Below, one piece after another: positions 24,575 through 25,650 of a stretch of DNA of 25,650 nt. The DNA lies in NCBI RefSeq assembly GCF_009741735.1, contig NZ_WHOH01000002.1:1-25650 (forward strand). Reading direction: 5' to 3'. Below the pieces are notes generated by a model. That model ran no database searches. It was not told where the DNA came from and was given only the letters and a program-made list of their open reading frames with translations. The DNA is from Lentibacillus sp. JNUCC-1. GTDB lineage: Bacteria > Bacillota > Bacilli > Bacillales > Amphibacillaceae. The translations under genes were made by a program, and so were the position numbers. Within the stretch, counting starts at the first letter, position 1, and every line of letters starts with the position of its first letter.

Positions 24575-25535
24575 AAAAACAATCGTTCAAGGGGTTAGTG
24601 GAAGCTCTCGATTATAAATTGACTCAAGATGAAAATGTTTTACTTTATGGTGAAGATATTGGACCAAATGGCGGTGTTTTCCGTGTCACTTCTGGTCTAC
24701 AGGACAAGCATGGTGTAGATCGCGTTTTTGATACACCATTGGCTGAATCCGGAATTTTAGGCATGTCAATCGGGCTTGCTACAGAGGGTTTAGACCTGTA
24801 CCTGAAATTCAATTCTCAGGCTTCATCCTTGAAGCAATGTCACCTCTTATCGCTCAGCTTTCTCGGATGCGCTACCGTATGGCCAATACAAGGAATATGC
24901 CTATCACAATCAGAGCACCTTATGGCGGTGTCCACACACCAGAACTTCACTCTGACAGTTTAGAAGGCCTAATGGCTCAGGTGCCTGGTATACGTGTTGT
25001 TATTCCAAGTAACCCATACGATGCTAAAGGCTTACTGATTTCTTCCATTGAAAGTGAAGATCCGGTTATCTTCCTTGAACACTTGAAACTTTATCGTTCA
25101 ATCAAACAAGAAGTTCCTGATGAAGACTACCGTGTACCACTTGATAAAGCAGCTATTGCCCGCGAAGGTTCTGACGTAACTGTCATTGGTTATGGTCTGA
25201 TGATTCCTGAAGCACTTAAAGCTGCTAAGGAATTAGAAAATGACATTTCTGTAGAAGTTGTCGATTTGAGAACTGTTTCTCCAATTGATATGGAAACGAT
25301 CCTTGAATCTGTTAAGAAAACAGGCCGTGTTGTTGTAACACAGGAAGCTCAGCGTCAAGCAGGTACAGCTGGACAGATCATGTCTGAAATAAGTGAACGA
25401 GCTTTCATGTACATGGAAGCACCTATTACAAGATACAGGTCCAGACCTGTATTTCCATTTGGTGCTGCAGAAGCAGATTGGATTCCAAACTCAACTAATA
25501 TTATCGAGAAAGTCAAAGAAGTATACGACTTTTAA
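24567..25535 (+). pseudogene. pdhB: Pyruvate dehydrogenase E1 beta subunit, two frameshifts as sequenced
   Basis: Partner of PdhA in the alpha2beta2 E1 tetramer. The ATG at 24567 (MSEKTIVQ) has AAGGAG upstream inside the end of pdhA and is coupled to it. Conserved blocks: [71 protein letters not shown] and the C-terminal transketolase_C region VEVVDLRTVSPID. An extra G near 24600 and a missing A near 24792 break the frame; they compensate in length, giving about 322 residues, the usual size. From 24837 onward the frame is intact to the stop. Confidence 0.9.
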
Positions 25536-25562
25536 ATTTCAATTGATCAAGGAGGACTAGAA

Positions 25563-25650
25563 ATGATTTATTCATTTAAATTACCCGACAGTGGCGAGGG
25601 AATTCATGAAAGTGAAATCGTCACTTGGGATGTCAAACCAGGCGACAACA
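25563..25650 (+). CDS. pdhC: Dihydrolipoamide acetyltransferase E2 (start only)
   Basis: The first 29 codons before the window ends. AAGGAGGACTAGAA precedes the [23 protein letters not shown] and WDVKPGD are the start of a lipoyl domain, in which a lysine further on carries lipoate. It follows pdhB by 27 bases, completing the pdhABC order of Bacilli. Confidence 0.9.
   Translation, partial: MIYSFKLPDSGEGIHESEIVTWDVKPGDN

Overview
The window comes from a low-GC Gram-positive bacterium of the Bacillaceae type. Evidence: AGGAGG-like ribosome-binding sites, TTG and GTG starts, a pdhA-pdhB-pdhC operon, a BdhA-like butanediol dehydrogenase, a Bacillus-type LexA box and ArpU/DnaD/DnaC phage genes. 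The genus cannot be fixed from sequence alone; halophilic relatives such as Virgibacillus or Oceanobacillus are plausible.

Layout. (1) 1-2765: a group II intron on the minus strand with a frameshifted reverse transcriptase running off the left edge; an IS3-family element (copy 1, 637-2422) sits inside it. (2) 2890-5500: chromosomal genes for butanediol dehydrogenase, a Nudix hydrolase and a small membrane protein, with short dispersed intergenic repeats. (3) 5544-11333: a compact prophage-derived or satellite-like element. It has an ArpU-type regulator, small orphan ORFs, a DnaC-like loader, a DnaD-like replisome organiser, an excisionase-like protein and a Cro/CI-type divergent switch with four matching operators. 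It ends with an integrase behind a LexA-like box and a tRNA-Thr 3' half that looks like an attachment core. No capsid, tail or lysis genes are present. (4) 11476-13258: an intact IS copy 2 with a 5-bp target duplication. (5) 13526-21195: a defence island on the minus strand, in transcription order hsdS (5'-truncated), hsdR, gajA, gajB. GajA (OLD-type ATPase with a Toprim region) and GajB (UvrD-like helicase) form a Gabija-type pair. (6) 21196-22983: IS copy 3, which cuts off hsdS and joins it to the 3' end of a peptide-binding protein gene. (7) 23461-25650: pdhA, pdhB and the start of pdhC.

How it fits together: a mobile or prophage-derived element next to a defence cluster, remodelled by one IS family. 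Copies 1 and 2 keep matched target duplications, while copy 3 does not and marks a rearrangement. That rearrangement probably removed hsdM and the front of hsdS, leaving HsdR orphaned beside an apparently complete Gabija pair.

Caution: single-base indels, mostly missing bases in short homopolymer runs, break almost every gene in 1-2400 and 20250-24800, including pdhA and pdhB, whereas 2940-20190 is clean. Near-identical IS copies 1 and 3 are broken at different places. This looks like sequence error more than gene decay, so pseudogene calls in those zones are provisional.
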